A stretch of DNA of 64,000 nt from Amorphoplanes friuliensis DSM 7358 (GCF_000494755.1 NC_022657.1:1313501-1377500), one strand, 5' to 3'; numbered from the stretch's first letter, positions 42,698 to 52,397 are shown. The notes: generated from the letters alone by a model not told the origin. Program-made: numbers and translations.

Positions 42698-45600
42698 ATG
42701 CCGTCCGAGTCGCCCACCGTCATCCGGGACCGGGCTGTTTCCGTCGCGGACTACCTGCTGGCGGTGCGGGCGCACATGGAGCGCCCGGCGCGGACGGTTC
42801 CCGCCGATGCGCACCGGCTCGACGGGCTGCCCGCGCATCCGGCCGTCGAGGTCGGGCCCGCCCTCGACGGGACGAGCTGGCTGCGGGTGGGTCTGCCCGA
42901 TCTGCCGCCGCCGGTGGCGGTGCCGGCCGAGCTGCGGCGCCGGCTCAACCAGGTCAGTGCCACGGACGAGCCGAAGGTCGGTGACGAGGACGACGAGTTC
43001 GAGACCTGGCGTGACGAGGTGTGGCGGCCCTGGTCGCTGCTCAGCCAGGAGGCGGAGAAGACCCGGACGCTGCACCGGCAGCTGTTCGATCTGATGCACC
43101 AGGTCGACATGACCGCCGCGACCACCGAGCTGGTCTGGGGTCACGGTCTGCTGGAGACGACGATCGGTGAGCAGCGGGTGCGGTACCCGCTGGTCGCCAC
43201 CCCGGTAATCATCGAGTACGAGCCGGACCGGTCGCTGATCACCGTCTCGCCGCAGGGTCCGTCACGGCTGCAGACCGACGCGCTGGCCGGGCTCGACGAG
43301 CGGTACCTGAGCCAGCTCCTCGGTCTGGCCGGTCCGGCCGGCACGCTCGAGGTGGACCTCTGGGACGTCCTCGAACGACAGGAGCTCTTCGAGCGGGCCC
43401 TCGGACGGCTCGGCTACGACCGCCGGGTGATCAAGCCGGGTGAGAGCGCCGTGGGGCCACATCTTGTCGACACCGGTGTCCTGTTTGCCCGGCCGAAGCA
43501 GCGGCTGCTGCGCGGGTTCCTGGAGAGCCTGCGCGACCGGCTGCTCGCCGGTGACACCAGCAGCATCGGTGCGCTCGCCGCGATCGTCGCGCACGAGCCC
43601 AGCAAGCTGCGGATGCCCGACGACCAGCCCGAGAACTGGCACCGGGTGGGGGAGCGGCTGCTCATGCCACTGCCGACCAACGAGGCGCAGGAGTCGATCG
43701 CCCGCCGGCTCGCCCAGCACCGCAACGTCGCCGTGCAGGGCCCGCCCGGCACCGGCAAGACCCACACGATCCGCAACCTGATCTGCCACCTGATGGCCAA
43801 CGGCAAGCGGGTCCTCGTCGTCGCGCAGAAGGAAGATCCGCTGCGGGTGCTGCGTGACGGGCTGCCCGAGGAGGTGCAGGCGCTCTGCCTGGCGGTCCTC
43901 GGGCGTACGACCGATCAGCTGGTGCAGTTGCAGCTGGCCGCTCGGGAGCTGTCGGACCGCGCCGCGACGCTGGACAAGACGGCCGAGGCGGGCCGGGTCG
44001 AGCGCCTGACCAAGCGCCTCGAGGATGCCGAGCGCGACCTGGCCACCGCGCTGGGCGGTCTCCGGGCGATCGCCGAGAACGAGTCCGCGACGTACAGGAT
44101 CGACGATGTTGATCTGTCGCCCGCTGATGTCGGGGCCTGGCTGCGGGAGCACGCCGCGCACGGTGGGATCCCCGATCCGATCGCGCCGACCGACCGGCCG
44201 CCGCTGTCCGCCGACGAGTTCGCGACGCTGCTTTCCCTGGCCGCGCGGATCACGCACGCCGACCGGACGGCCGCCTTGCGCCCGCTGCCGGACGTCGCGG
44301 CCCTGCCCGACGCCCGAACAGCAAAACAGGCGCGAGCCGACCGGGACGCGGCCGCCGACCGCGTGTCCCGCCTGGAGCTGGCCGGCGTCGACACCGATTC
44401 CGTACGCGCACACGGCCCCAACCCCGTAGCGGCACTCCGCGAAGGGCTGACCGACGCCATCGCCTGGCTCCACCGCCGCGAAGGCACCTGGACCGACCGG
44501 CTGGGCCGGCTGCTCGCCGACCCGCACTGGGCGACGGTGTGGACCGACCACGTCACCGCGACCGAGGACCTGCAGCGGGCGCTGGCCGACCTGGCCCGGC
44601 TGCTCGGCGGGCACCGCGTCACCGTCGCGAACGCGCTGGCCGCCGAGCCGAAGCGCCTCCTCGCCGGCCTCGGTGAGCTGCGGGAACGGTTCGCCGCGGG
44701 CAAGGGTGTCAACCGTCTGCTGCAGGCCGGCCTCTGGCGCATCGCCGAGGAGGTACGCGTCGACGGCGAACCGCTGCGCACGGTCGAGGACGTCGACCTG
44801 GCCGCCGCGTGGGTCCGCCGTGGTCAGGCGCAGCGCCGGCTCGGCGAGCACTGGGCCGAGTGGATCCAGCGGCTCGGCATCCCCGCGCGGCAGGGCGACC
44901 CGGAGGTGTGGGCGGGAACGCTGCTCGCCGAGGCGGCGCAGTCGCTCGGCTGGGACGCCCGTGAGTGGCCCGAGCTGTCCGCGCGCCTGCGTGTGCTCGT
45001 ACCGCAGGAGGAGCTGGATCTCGACGCTGCCCGGCTGGCGGAGGTCGCGGCCCTGCTGGACGACAGCCCGGTCGTTTTTGATCTTGATGAGCTGGACGCG
45101 CGGGACCGTGCGGTGGCCGACTCGCTGGTGCCGTGGCCGGAGCTGGCCGCGGCCTGGTTCGATCCGGAGCTGGCCGAGTGGGACGGTCTGGTTGCGGAGG
45201 CCCGGAGGCTGACGGCGATCAGGCCCGAGGCCGCCCGTTATGTCGAGCTGCTGGACCGGCTGGGTGAGCTCGCGCCGGAGTGGGCCGGCCAGATCGACGC
45301 CGGGCAGGTGCCGGCCGTCCCGGGGACCGCCTGTCTGCACGCTTGGCAGTGGCGGCAGGCGCAGACGTGGTTCGACCTGGTGGTCGGCAGTGTCGACCCG
45401 GCCGTGCTCAACCGCCGCGTCGAGCTCGGCCGCGACAAGATCCGGCGGCTGACCGGTGACCTGGTCGTCGCGTCGGCGTGGCTCGAGGTGGCTCGCTCGC
45501 TCGACGACCGCCGCCGGGCCGCGCTGGCCGACTGGACCACCGCGCTGCGCAAGATCGGCAAGGGCACCGGCCGGACCGCCGCGGCCTGGCAGGCGCACGC

Positions 45601-46939
45601 CCAGCGGGCGATGGAGTCCGCCGTCGAGGCCGTGCCGGTCTGGGTCATGTCGGTGGACCGGGCGATCGAGCAGTTCGCCGGTGGCGCGCACTTCGACGTG
45701 GTGATCGTGGACGAGGCGTCGCAGGCGGACCTGTTCGCGCTGCCGGTGCTGTCGCTGGCCGAACGCGCCGTGGTCGTCGGTGACGATCAGCAGATCGGGC
45801 CGCAGCTCGGGTTTGTCGGCTCGGTCTCCGGACTGATCCACAGTCACCTCGACGACGTGCCGTCGGCCGAGCACTTCGACCCGGAGTCCTCCCTGTACGA
45901 CCACGCGGTACGGCGTTCGCCCGAGCGGATCCTGCTGACCGAGCACTTCCGGTGTGTGCCGCAGATCATCGAGTTCTCGTCGCGGCACTACTACGACGGC
46001 AAGATCCAGCCGTTGCGCGCGGACCGGCCGCTGTCCACGCCGGTCCGGCCCGTTTTCATCGCCGACGGTGTCCGCCAGCCGCTGCCGCCGTACGGCGATG
46101 TGAACGTCGCGGAGGCGGATGCGCTGGTGGCGCAGGTGGCGGCGATCGTCGCCGACCCGGACTACCGCGGCAAGACCCTCGGTGTGATCAGCCTGCTGAG
46201 CACCAGCGGCCAGGCGAACTACCTGCTCCAGGCGTTGCGCGAGGCGATCGGCGAGGACGAGATGGAGGCTCGCCGGCTGCGTGTCGGTGACGCCTACACG
46301 TTCCAGGGCGACGAGCGGGACGTCGTGCTGGTGTCGATGGTCGTCTCGGACAACGACGGGCGGCTCGCGGCGTTCACCAAGCGCGAATATCACCGCCGGG
46401 TCAACGTCGCGGCGTCGCGCGCCCGCGACCAACTCTGGATCTTCCATTCGGTACGCCCGCAGTCACTGCTGGCCGACGACGCCCGCGCGCTGCTGCTGAA
46501 CTACGCGCAGAACCTGCCGGTGCAGACCACGGCACCGGACCTGGAACTCCTCTGCGAATCCGGCTTCGAACGCGACGTGCTGCGCCGGCTGGTGAAACGC
46601 GGTTACCGCCCGACACCGCAGTTCCGCATCGGCGGTTACCGCATCGACTTCGTCCTGAACGCCCCGGACGGGCGCCGGCTGGCGATCGAGTGCGACGGGG
46701 ACGCGTACCACGGGCCGGAGCAGTGGGAGAGCGACATGCGCCGGCAGGCGGTGCTCGAACGTGTCGGCAACTGCGTCTTCGTCCGCATCCGGGGCAGCAT
46801 CTTCGCCCGTGAGCCCGAGGCGGCCCTGCGACCGCTCTGGCAGCGCATCGAGGAGCTCAACGTGGCGCCGTTCCGAACCGCCGCCGATACTCCGTCGGGC
46901 TCAGACCCGTCTCCCGGCGCAGCAGAGACCGCAGGTTAG
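42698..46939 (+). CDS. large SF1 helicase with C-terminal Vsr-like endonuclease
   Basis: This 1,413-aa protein has an N-terminal region of about 330 residues, Walker A GPPGTGKTHT near 347, a long helical insertion (about 420-960), DEASQADLF (Walker B, near 1004) and GDDQQIGPQ. Motifs IV-VI follow (LLTEHFRC, YTFQGDERDVVL, NVAASRARDQLWIF). The C-terminal domain (about 1290-1395) has RIGGYRIDFVL and RRLAIECDGDAYHG, a Vsr/REase_MTES_1575-type nuclease. The plan resembles single-protein Hhe-type anti-phage helicase-Vsr systems. ATG at 42698 is supported by a leaderless TAACCT box. The 3' end overlaps the convergent GlxA gene by 83 nt. Confidence 0.88.
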   Translation: MPSESPTVIRDRAVSVADYLLAVRAHMERPARTVPADAHRLDGLPAHPAVEVGPALDGTSWLRVGLPDLPPPVAVPAELRRRLNQVSATDEPKVGDEDDEFETWRDEVWRPWSLLSQEAEKTRTLHRQLFDLMHQVDMTAATTELVWGHGLLETTIGEQRVRYPLVATPVIIEYEPDRSLITVSPQGPSRLQTDALAGLDERYLSQLLGLAGPAGTLEVDLWDVLERQELFERALGRLGYDRRVIKPGESAVGPHLVDTGVLFARPKQRLLRGFLESLRDRLLAGDTSSIGALAAIVAHEPSKLRMPDDQPENWHRVGERLLMPLPTNEAQESIARRLAQHRNVAVQGPPGTGKTHTIRNLICHLMANGKRVLVVAQKEDPLRVLRDGLPEEVQALCLAVLGRTTDQLVQLQLAARELSDRAATLDKTAEAGRVERLTKRLEDAERDLATALGGLRAIAENESATYRIDDVDLSPADVGAWLREHAAHGGIPDPIAPTDRPPLSADEFATLLSLAARITHADRTAALRPLPDVAALPDARTAKQARADRDAAADRVSRLELAGVDTDSVRAHGPNPVAALREGLTDAIAWLHRREGTWTDRLGRLLADPHWATVWTDHVTATEDLQRALADLARLLGGHRVTVANALAAEPKRLLAGLGELRERFAAGKGVNRLLQAGLWRIAEEVRVDGEPLRTVEDVDLAAAWVRRGQAQRRLGEHWAEWIQRLGIPARQGDPEVWAGTLLAEAAQSLGWDAREWPELSARLRVLVPQEELDLDAARLAEVAALLDDSPVVFDLDELDARDRAVADSLVPWPELAAAWFDPELAEWDGLVAEARRLTAIRPEAARYVELLDRLGELAPEWAGQIDAGQVPAVPGTACLHAWQWRQAQTWFDLVVGSVDPAVLNRRVELGRDKIRRLTGDLVVASAWLEVARSLDDRRRAALADWTTALRKIGKGTGRTAAAWQAHAQRAMESAVEAVPVWVMSVDRAIEQFAGGAHFDVVIVDEASQADLFALPVLSLAERAVVVGDDQQIGPQLGFVGSVSGLIHSHLDDVPSAEHFDPESSLYDHAVRRSPERILLTEHFRCVPQIIEFSSRHYYDGKIQPLRADRPLSTPVRPVFIADGVRQPLPPYGDVNVAEADALVAQVAAIVADPDYRGKTLGVISLLSTSGQANYLLQALREAIGEDEMEARRLRVGDAYTFQGDERDVVLVSMVVSDNDGRLAAFTKREYHRRVNVAASRARDQLWIFHSVRPQSLLADDARALLLNYAQNLPVQTTAPDLELLCESGFERDVLRRLVKRGYRPTPQFRIGGYRIDFVLNAPDGRRLAIECDGDAYHGPEQWESDMRRQAVLERVGNCVFVRIRGSIFAREPEAALRPLWQRIEELNVAPFRTAADTPSGSDPSPGAAETAG

Positions 46940-47825
46940 TCGCGGTGCCCAGGCCCGTACGCCGGGCCACGACCTCGAAGCGGGACTCGCCGCGCTCGAT
47001 CAACCGGCAGGCGAGGGCGACCCGTTCGCCGGTGAGCCAGGCGAGCGGTGTGGTGCCGAGCTCGGCCCGGAAACGCCGGTGCAGCGTCGCCGGGCTGACC
47101 GCGGCCTCGGCGGCCAGGTCCGCGACGGTCAGCGGCCGGTCGAGGTGTTCCTGCACCCAGGCGAGCAGCGGCGCCAGCGACTCGTCCGGGACCACCGGCA
47201 TCGGCCGCTCGACGAACTGACGCTGGCCGCCGTCGCGGTGGGCCGCGAAGACCAGGCGGCGGCTGACGGCGTTGGCGATCTCCGCGCCGAAGTCGCGGCG
47301 GACCACGTGCAGTCCCAGGTCCAGGGCGGCCGCGCTGCCGGCCGAGGTGAGGATGTCGCCGTCGTCGACGAAGAGGACGTCCGGTTCGAGGGTCACAGCC
47401 GGGAAGCGCGCACGGAAGTCGTCGGCCCACTGCCAGTGCGCGGTGGCCCGGCGGCCGTTGAGCACACCGGCCTCGGCCAGCGTGAACGCGCCGCTGCAGA
47501 AGCCCAGCAGCCGGGCCCCACGGGCGTGCGCCTGCCGGATCGCCTCCAGCACCGCTGGCCGGCGGGGGACCTCGACGTCGGGCCGGTTCGGCACGATCAC
47601 CGTGTCTGCGCTTGTGGTCGCCTCCAGGCCCGCGACGCCGCTCAGCGTGTAGAAGCCGTCGCGCATCAGGGTGCTGGGCTCGGGTGAGCACAGGCGGAAG
47701 TCGTACAGGTCACGGCCCAGCTCGGGGCGTCGCAGGCCGAAGATCTCCGTGGCGCAGCCCAGCTCGAACGGGTTCGAGTTCGCGTCGACGATCACGACGA
47801 CTCGGTGCAAGGATTCTTGCGGCAT
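46857..47825 (-). CDS. GlxA/FtrA-type AraC family transcriptional regulator
   Basis: This 322-aa regulator has an N-terminal DJ-1/PfpI-like domain (RVVVIVDANSNPFELGCATEIFGL, in part; GFCSGAFTLAEAGVLNG) and two AraC helix-turn-helix motifs at the C-terminus (AAVSPATLHRRFR and TGLGTATNLRSLLRRE). It resembles the regulator at 2336 in layout but is a different gene. ATG at 47825 follows AGGA by 7 nt. It is divergent from a cupin gene, its possible target. The stop lies inside the 3' end of the helicase gene. Confidence 0.9.
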   Translation of the reverse strand: MPQESLHRVVVIVDANSNPFELGCATEIFGLRRPELGRDLYDFRLCSPEPSTLMRDGFYTLSGVAGLEATTSADTVIVPNRPDVEVPRRPAVLEAIRQAHARGARLLGFCSGAFTLAEAGVLNGRRATAHWQWADDFRARFPAVTLEPDVLFVDDGDILTSAGSAAALDLGLHVVRRDFGAEIANAVSRRLVFAAHRDGGQRQFVERPMPVVPDESLAPLLAWVQEHLDRPLTVADLAAEAAVSPATLHRRFRAELGTTPLAWLTGERVALACRLIERGESRFEVVARRTGLGTATNLRSLLRRETGLSPTEYRRRFGTAPR

Positions 47826-47877
47826 GTGCGATTCCTAGCACTCCCGCGTACCCGCGGACAAGCCGGACGATGAGAGG

Positions 47878-48261
47878 GTGACCAACGACCCGATCTCCCT
47901 CGCCGCCGCCCTCGCCTCCTTCGACGAGCTGTGGAGCCCGCGCATCGTGACCAGCGTCAACAACTACGACGTCCGGGTCGCCAAGGTGCAGGGCGACCAC
48001 CTCTGGCACACCCACGACACCACCGACGAGTTCTTCCTCGTCCTCGACGGTGACCTGCAGATCGCACTGCGGGACCGCACGGTCGAGCTGCACAAAGGCG
48101 ACGTCTTCACCGTGCCGAAGGGCACCGAGCACAAGCCGTCGTCACCCGGTGGCGCGCACATCCTGATGTTCGAGCCCACCGGCACACCGACCGTCGGCGA
48201 CCGGCACGACGACGTCCCCGACCACGTGGACGCGACGACCGGTCACACCCTCAAGCTTTAG
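47878..48261 (+). CDS. single-domain cupin protein
   Basis: This 127-aa protein is a cupin_2-type small barrel. Metal ligands are likely in HLWHTHDTTDEFFLVLDG (two His and a Glu) and HKGDVFTVPKGTEHKP (His). The substrate is unknown. GTG at 47878 is the only sensible start, only a few nt after GAGAGG. It is divergent from the GlxA regulator, and its 3' end overlaps the Mrr-like gene by 11 nt. Confidence 0.86.
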   Translation: MTNDPISLAAALASFDELWSPRIVTSVNNYDVRVAKVQGDHLWHTHDTTDEFFLVLDGDLQIALRDRTVELHKGDVFTVPKGTEHKPSSPGGAHILMFEPTGTPTVGDRHDDVPDHVDATTGHTLKL

Positions 48262-49882
48262 CCGGCGCCTCGATCCGCGCCTTCACCCTGGAGTGCTCGG
48301 CGAGCAGGTTGAGCAGGGCCGGGCCGTCCAGCAGCTCCAGCGGGCGGCCCGAGACCGCCTCGTGCACCTCGGCCTCGTACCCGTCGAGGGCGACCAGGAT
48401 GCCCTTGGTGGCACCGGACGCGCTGACCTCCTCGGCCACGGCCACCGCGGTGTCCGCGCCGACCGCCGCGCCACGGACGGCGTGGATCACCACCGTGCCG
48501 CCGAACAGGGGCCGCGGGTCGGTGGCGAGCCAGCTCGGGCCCTCACCGGCCGGGCCCATCTCCAGGCCCATATTGCCGAACAGGTCACAGAGCAGCTGCT
48601 CGTACTCGTCGGCATCCATGGTCGCGAGGTTGGGGCGCTCGTCGATGTCGGCCAGCACGTTGAACTCGCCGGTGAAGTCGTGCTCGGCCTCCCGGTCGAA
48701 GTCGATCACCGGAGTGACGCCCTCGAGCTGGTCCGGCGCACCGCTCAGACCGGCCTGCAGGTGCTTGAGGCAGGCGACCGGGTCGACCCGGCGCAGCTTG
48801 ATCGCGGCGAACGTGTCCCGGTCGGTGCGCAGTGACACCAGGCACGGGCGCACGAAGCGCCCGGTCCGGCGGTCGATCGTGTCGACGATGCCGTTGAAGA
48901 GCACCTCGGCGACCAGCCCGCCCCGGTCCGCCTCGATGATCTCGTGGACGGTCCGCAGCGCCACCATGGAGATGATCTCGGTGTAGCGCCGCCGGATCTC
49001 ACCCTCGTCGCGCGGCACCGCGGTCAGGTCGTCGCGGACCCGGTCGTAGCGGTACTCCTTCACCACCGGGATCACCTCGACCGGCGGCAGGTGGTACTCG
49101 ACCAGCAGACTTCCCTGTTTCGGCAGGAACGCGAGCCGGAAATGCTGGGGGAAATCGTCCGGGTACACCGAATTGCCGAGAACCATCGCAAAGTATTCGA
49201 CAACCGAGGACGGGTCGGCACCGGCCACCGCCGCCGCGAACCGGTCCACCTCCGCGTTGTACGAGATCAGCTTCGCCTCGTAGCGCTTGCGGTTCGCCTC
49301 GTACTGCCGTTCGCGTTCACCCAGCTGCCGCAGCCGCCGGGTCTCCGCGTCGACCCAGCGGTCGCGGGCGGCCTGGAACGCCTGCTTCGCCGCGGCGACC
49401 TGCTGCTGGTGGATGCGCTCACCGCCGAGGATCTTGCCGACACCCCGCGGCTCGGGCGGCGCGAAGCTGTCCCACGAGGGCTGGGGGAGCGGCCGGCCCA
49501 GTTTGCCCGGGTCGAAGGGCGGCACCTGCACCGGCTTCTTGAAGCGGTCCAGGTCGATGTGGTCGTCGACGTCCAACGTGGAGAGCAGCAGCGAGTCCAG
49601 GTCAGACAGGCGTGCCCGCACGTCGGCGTTGGCTGCCGCAGCGTCGGCGGTGCGTGCTTCCGCGTACAGGCGGCGGTGCTCGCGCTGCCGCTCCGCGTCG
49701 GAGGCGGCCTGCTGCGCCGCGGCGACCGCCAGGTCGGCGTTGCGCCTGATCAGCTGGCGCTGCTGTTCCGCGGCGGTCTGTGACCGGTGTGTCGCGGCCG
49801 CCTGCGTCGCGTGCGCCCGCTGCATGTCCCGAATGATGCCCATGCGTCGTCGTCCTCGCTCACGTGTCCGAAGGGCCACCAT
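48251..49882 (-). CDS. coiled-coil protein with Mrr-like restriction endonuclease domain
   Basis: This 543-aa protein has a long N-terminal helical/coiled-coil region (about 15-230; RQREHRRLYAEARTADAAAA, QYEANRKRYEAKLISYNAE). The middle region has PKQGSLLVEYHLPPVEVIPV, and the C-terminus resembles Mrr (YEQLLCDLFGNMGLEMG). The catalytic part of the Mrr fold looks altered: where (Q/E)xK is expected, it reads VVIHAVRG. It may be a DNA-binding domain without nuclease activity. ATG at 49882 follows GGGAGG by 8 nt. Neighbours suggest no clear operon. Confidence 0.72.
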   Translation of the reverse strand: MVALRTRERGRRRMGIIRDMQRAHATQAAATHRSQTAAEQQRQLIRRNADLAVAAAQQAASDAERQREHRRLYAEARTADAAAANADVRARLSDLDSLLLSTLDVDDHIDLDRFKKPVQVPPFDPGKLGRPLPQPSWDSFAPPEPRGVGKILGGERIHQQQVAAAKQAFQAARDRWVDAETRRLRQLGERERQYEANRKRYEAKLISYNAEVDRFAAAVAGADPSSVVEYFAMVLGNSVYPDDFPQHFRLAFLPKQGSLLVEYHLPPVEVIPVVKEYRYDRVRDDLTAVPRDEGEIRRRYTEIISMVALRTVHEIIEADRGGLVAEVLFNGIVDTIDRRTGRFVRPCLVSLRTDRDTFAAIKLRRVDPVACLKHLQAGLSGAPDQLEGVTPVIDFDREAEHDFTGEFNVLADIDERPNLATMDADEYEQLLCDLFGNMGLEMGPAGEGPSWLATDPRPLFGGTVVIHAVRGAAVGADTAVAVAEEVSASGATKGILVALDGYEAEVHEAVSGRPLELLDGPALLNLLAEHSRVKARIEAPAKA

Positions 49883-50222
49883 ATCCACCGCCTCCCGATC
49901 TCGTTACGGGGCGCATACCTGTCGCAGCTTTGTGTGCATGGCGACCGAGGTCAGGGGGTAGGTGTCGCAGTAGGTTCCACAGTCACCACTGCCAGTAACT
50001 GTCCGTCATGGATCCGACCGTAACCGGGTGAGAACACGGCGCAGCGTGGCGTTCATCCGATCAGCTAAATTCACTCTCTGAACGGTGGAGAAACCGCAGT
50101 TCTTTGTTTTGTTGGGCCAGCTGCGAAAACATTGTCGGCGGCGTGCCCTGTTACATCGACCCGTGACGGGTCGTAATAGGTCAGGGACTTCGACTCACTC
50201 GGGCGGGAGGTTACGACGGCAC
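49883..50222. other. 340-nt intergenic region with a CGACCCG-TGA-CGGGTCG hairpin
   Basis: No gene is seen. The only clear structure is a 7-bp hairpin at 50157-50173 in the leader of the downstream GGDEF-EAL gene. The region has AT-richer stretches (for example TTCTTTGTTTTG) that may hold promoters. No c-di-GMP riboswitch consensus could be recognised. Confidence 0.5.
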
Positions 50223-51989
50223 ATGACGGCACCAGACGAACGTTTCCCCCGTCCTCGCGCCCTGCGCGACCGCCTCTCCCGTCGCCCCCGGATGAGCCCC
50301 AATCAAGGCCCCCAGCTGCCCCTGCCCGAGCCGCGCACGCCCGTCGAGGACGAGGCGTGGTTCACCTACCGTGCGGCCGGCGAGGAGATCGTCTGGTCCG
50401 ACGGGCTCGCCGTGCTGCTCGGCCGTCCGGCGACCGACAGCGGGCTGAGCCGCCAGATCCTCTCCAAGCACGTGCACACCGAGGACCACTCCAAGGCCCT
50501 CGGCGCGATCACCCAGGCCTGGACAGGGCGCGAGCCGGTCCGTACGACGGTCCGGCTGGTGCGCTCCGACGGCGGCTGGTTCGACGTGGACTGCCGCCTC
50601 GAGCCGATCACCGACCCCGACGGCACCGTCCACGGCCTCCGCGGCACCCTGCGTGACGTCTCCGCCCGCGAGCGGGCCCGCCGCGAGGTCGCCCGCCTGA
50701 GCCGCCGCGGCGAGACCGTCCAGGCGTCGGTCATCGAACGTGACCCGTCGACCGGCCTGATGACCCGCGCCCGCTTCGCCGACGAGCTCGACCGCGCCCA
50801 GCGCCGCGGCGGTGGCGCGCTGCTCATCGTCCGCGTCGAGCCCGACCACACCGACGGTGTGCGCTTCGACGGCAACACCGAGCTGCTGCAACGCGCCGCC
50901 CGTGTCCTCGAGGGCATCGTCCGCCCCGACGACATGCTCGGCCACGCCGGCCCGAACGAGATCGCCGTCCTGCTCCCCGGCGCGTCCTGGGTGATGGCCC
51001 GCCGGCAGGCCGACCTGTTCGTCGAAGCGCTCCGCACCCAGCCGTTCGTGCTCCCGGACGCCTGGCTCCGCGCCCGCGCCTGGGCCGGCCTGGTCCGGTT
51101 CCGCCCCGGCGGCGAGGCCGGCAGCCACGACCTGCTCATCGACGCCGACCACGCCTGGCGCCAGGCCCGCGAAGCCAACCGCCCGGTCACCCTGGTCGCC
51201 GACCCGATCGCTGTCCGCGACCGCCAGGGCACCTACCGCGACCGCGTCGCCGCGGCGCTCGGCACCGACCGCTTCACCCTGTACGCCCAGCCCATCCTCG
51301 AACTCCAGACCAACCGCGTCCTCCGCCACGAGCTCCTGCTCCGCGTCCTCGACGAGGCCGGCGGCCACCAGTCACCGACGCACGTCCTCGACGCCGCGGA
51401 ACGCCTCGACGCGATCTACGACATCGACCTGTGGGTCGTCGAACGCGCCCTGGAGCTCGCCGCCGAACGCAGCGACCTCTCCCTCCAGATCAACCTGTCG
51501 GGCCGCTCGGTCGGCGACCCACGCCTCACCGCCGAGGTCGAGGCCCTCATCGAGCGGTACGCCGTCAACCCCGAACAGCTCACGTTCGAGATCACCGAGA
51601 CGGCCCTGATCGGCAATCTGAGCGAGGCCCGCCACTTCGCCGACCGCATCCGTGACCTCGGCTGCCAGCTCGCCCTCGACGACTTCGGCTCGGGTTACGC
51701 CTCGTTCCGCTACCTCCGCCTCTTCCCGATCGACCTCGTGAAGATCGACGGCGAGTACGTGGTCGATCTTGTCCGCAACCCCGAGGACCAGGTCCTCGTC
51801 CGCGCCCTCGTGCAGGTTTGCCAGGCGTACGGCATCCACACGGTCGCCGAGTTCGTCCAGGACGAGGCCACCCTGCGCATGCTGCGTGAGCTGGGCGTCG
51901 ACTTCGTCCAGGGCTACCTCATCGGCCGCCCGGCGCCCGTCGAGGAGCTGCGCCCGCAGACCCGGTTGAGGCGTTCAAACCGGGCCTGA
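50223..51989 (+). CDS. PAS-GGDEF-EAL protein with degenerate cyclase site
   Basis: This 588-aa soluble protein has a basic head, a PAS domain (about 45-160), a GGDEF-like domain (about 180-320) and an EAL domain (about 345-580). The cyclase signature reads AGPNE (near 243) instead of GGDEF, so it cannot make c-di-GMP. The EAL side has HELLLRV, INLSGRSVGD, EITETALI, DDFGSGYASF, KIDGEYV and AEFVQDEA, so most metal and catalytic acids are present. It is probably a phosphodiesterase. ATG at 50223 is the first start after GGGAGG (14 nt apart, long). No co-transcribed gene is clear. Confidence 0.87.
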   Translation: MTAPDERFPRPRALRDRLSRRPRMSPNQGPQLPLPEPRTPVEDEAWFTYRAAGEEIVWSDGLAVLLGRPATDSGLSRQILSKHVHTEDHSKALGAITQAWTGREPVRTTVRLVRSDGGWFDVDCRLEPITDPDGTVHGLRGTLRDVSARERARREVARLSRRGETVQASVIERDPSTGLMTRARFADELDRAQRRGGGALLIVRVEPDHTDGVRFDGNTELLQRAARVLEGIVRPDDMLGHAGPNEIAVLLPGASWVMARRQADLFVEALRTQPFVLPDAWLRARAWAGLVRFRPGGEAGSHDLLIDADHAWRQAREANRPVTLVADPIAVRDRQGTYRDRVAAALGTDRFTLYAQPILELQTNRVLRHELLLRVLDEAGGHQSPTHVLDAAERLDAIYDIDLWVVERALELAAERSDLSLQINLSGRSVGDPRLTAEVEALIERYAVNPEQLTFEITETALIGNLSEARHFADRIRDLGCQLALDDFGSGYASFRYLRLFPIDLVKIDGEYVVDLVRNPEDQVLVRALVQVCQAYGIHTVAEFVQDEATLRMLRELGVDFVQGYLIGRPAPVEELRPQTRLRRSNRA

Positions 51990-52007
51990 TCCGGGTAACT
52001 CGGGGTC

Positions 52008-52397
52008 ATGGAACACTTCACGATCGCCACCGTTGCCGAGAAGAACCCGGATTTCCGCCGCGTCCTGTGGACCGGCAAGCACACCCAGCTCGTGATCATG
52101 ACAATCCCGCCGGGCGGTGAGATCGGCGAGGAAGTCCACGAGGTCGACCAGATCCTGACCTTCGTCAGCGGCGTCGGCCAAGCCAAGATCAGCGGCGAGA
52201 CCCGCAAGGTCGCCGCCGGTGACCTGGTCGTCGTCCCCGCCGGCCGCAAGCACAACTTCACCAACGAGGGCCCGAACCCACTCGTCCTCTACACGATCTA
52301 CGGCCCGGCCGAGCACGCCGAAGGTGCGGTCCACCACACCAAGGAAGAGGCCGACCGCCTCGAGGAAGCCGGCAAGGACGAGCCGCCGTCCTCCTGA
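52008..52397 (+). CDS. cupin domain protein
   Basis: This 129-aa protein is a double-stranded beta-helix cupin with GKHTQLVIMTIPPGGEIGEEVHEVDQ (in part) and GDLVVVPAGRKHNFTNEG, giving His/Glu/His ligands. The first His of the usual pair is Glu or absent. Its substrate is unknown. ATG at 52008 is only 18 nt after the EAL gene stop, so it may be read with that gene or from its own weak promoter. A tandem repeat follows its stop. Confidence 0.85.
   Translation: MEHFTIATVAEKNPDFRRVLWTGKHTQLVIMTIPPGGEIGEEVHEVDQILTFVSGVGQAKISGETRKVAAGDLVVVPAGRKHNFTNEGPNPLVLYTIYGPAEHAEGAVHHTKEEADRLEEAGKDEPPSS

Noticed and set aside
43262..46447. 1,061-aa minus-strand frame opposite the large helicase
   Set aside because: The helicase on the plus strand shows motifs I-VI and a nuclease domain. 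The antisense frame has no motif.
50085..50222. N-terminal extension of the PAS-GGDEF-EAL protein
   Set aside because: The extra 46 residues are basic and unlike the family, with no ribosome binding site at the GTG. They cross a hairpin.
50100..50222. c-di-GMP riboswitch upstream of the GGDEF-EAL gene
   Set aside because: Looked for because of the downstream gene, but the conserved GEMM core sequence is not present; only a short hairpin is seen.
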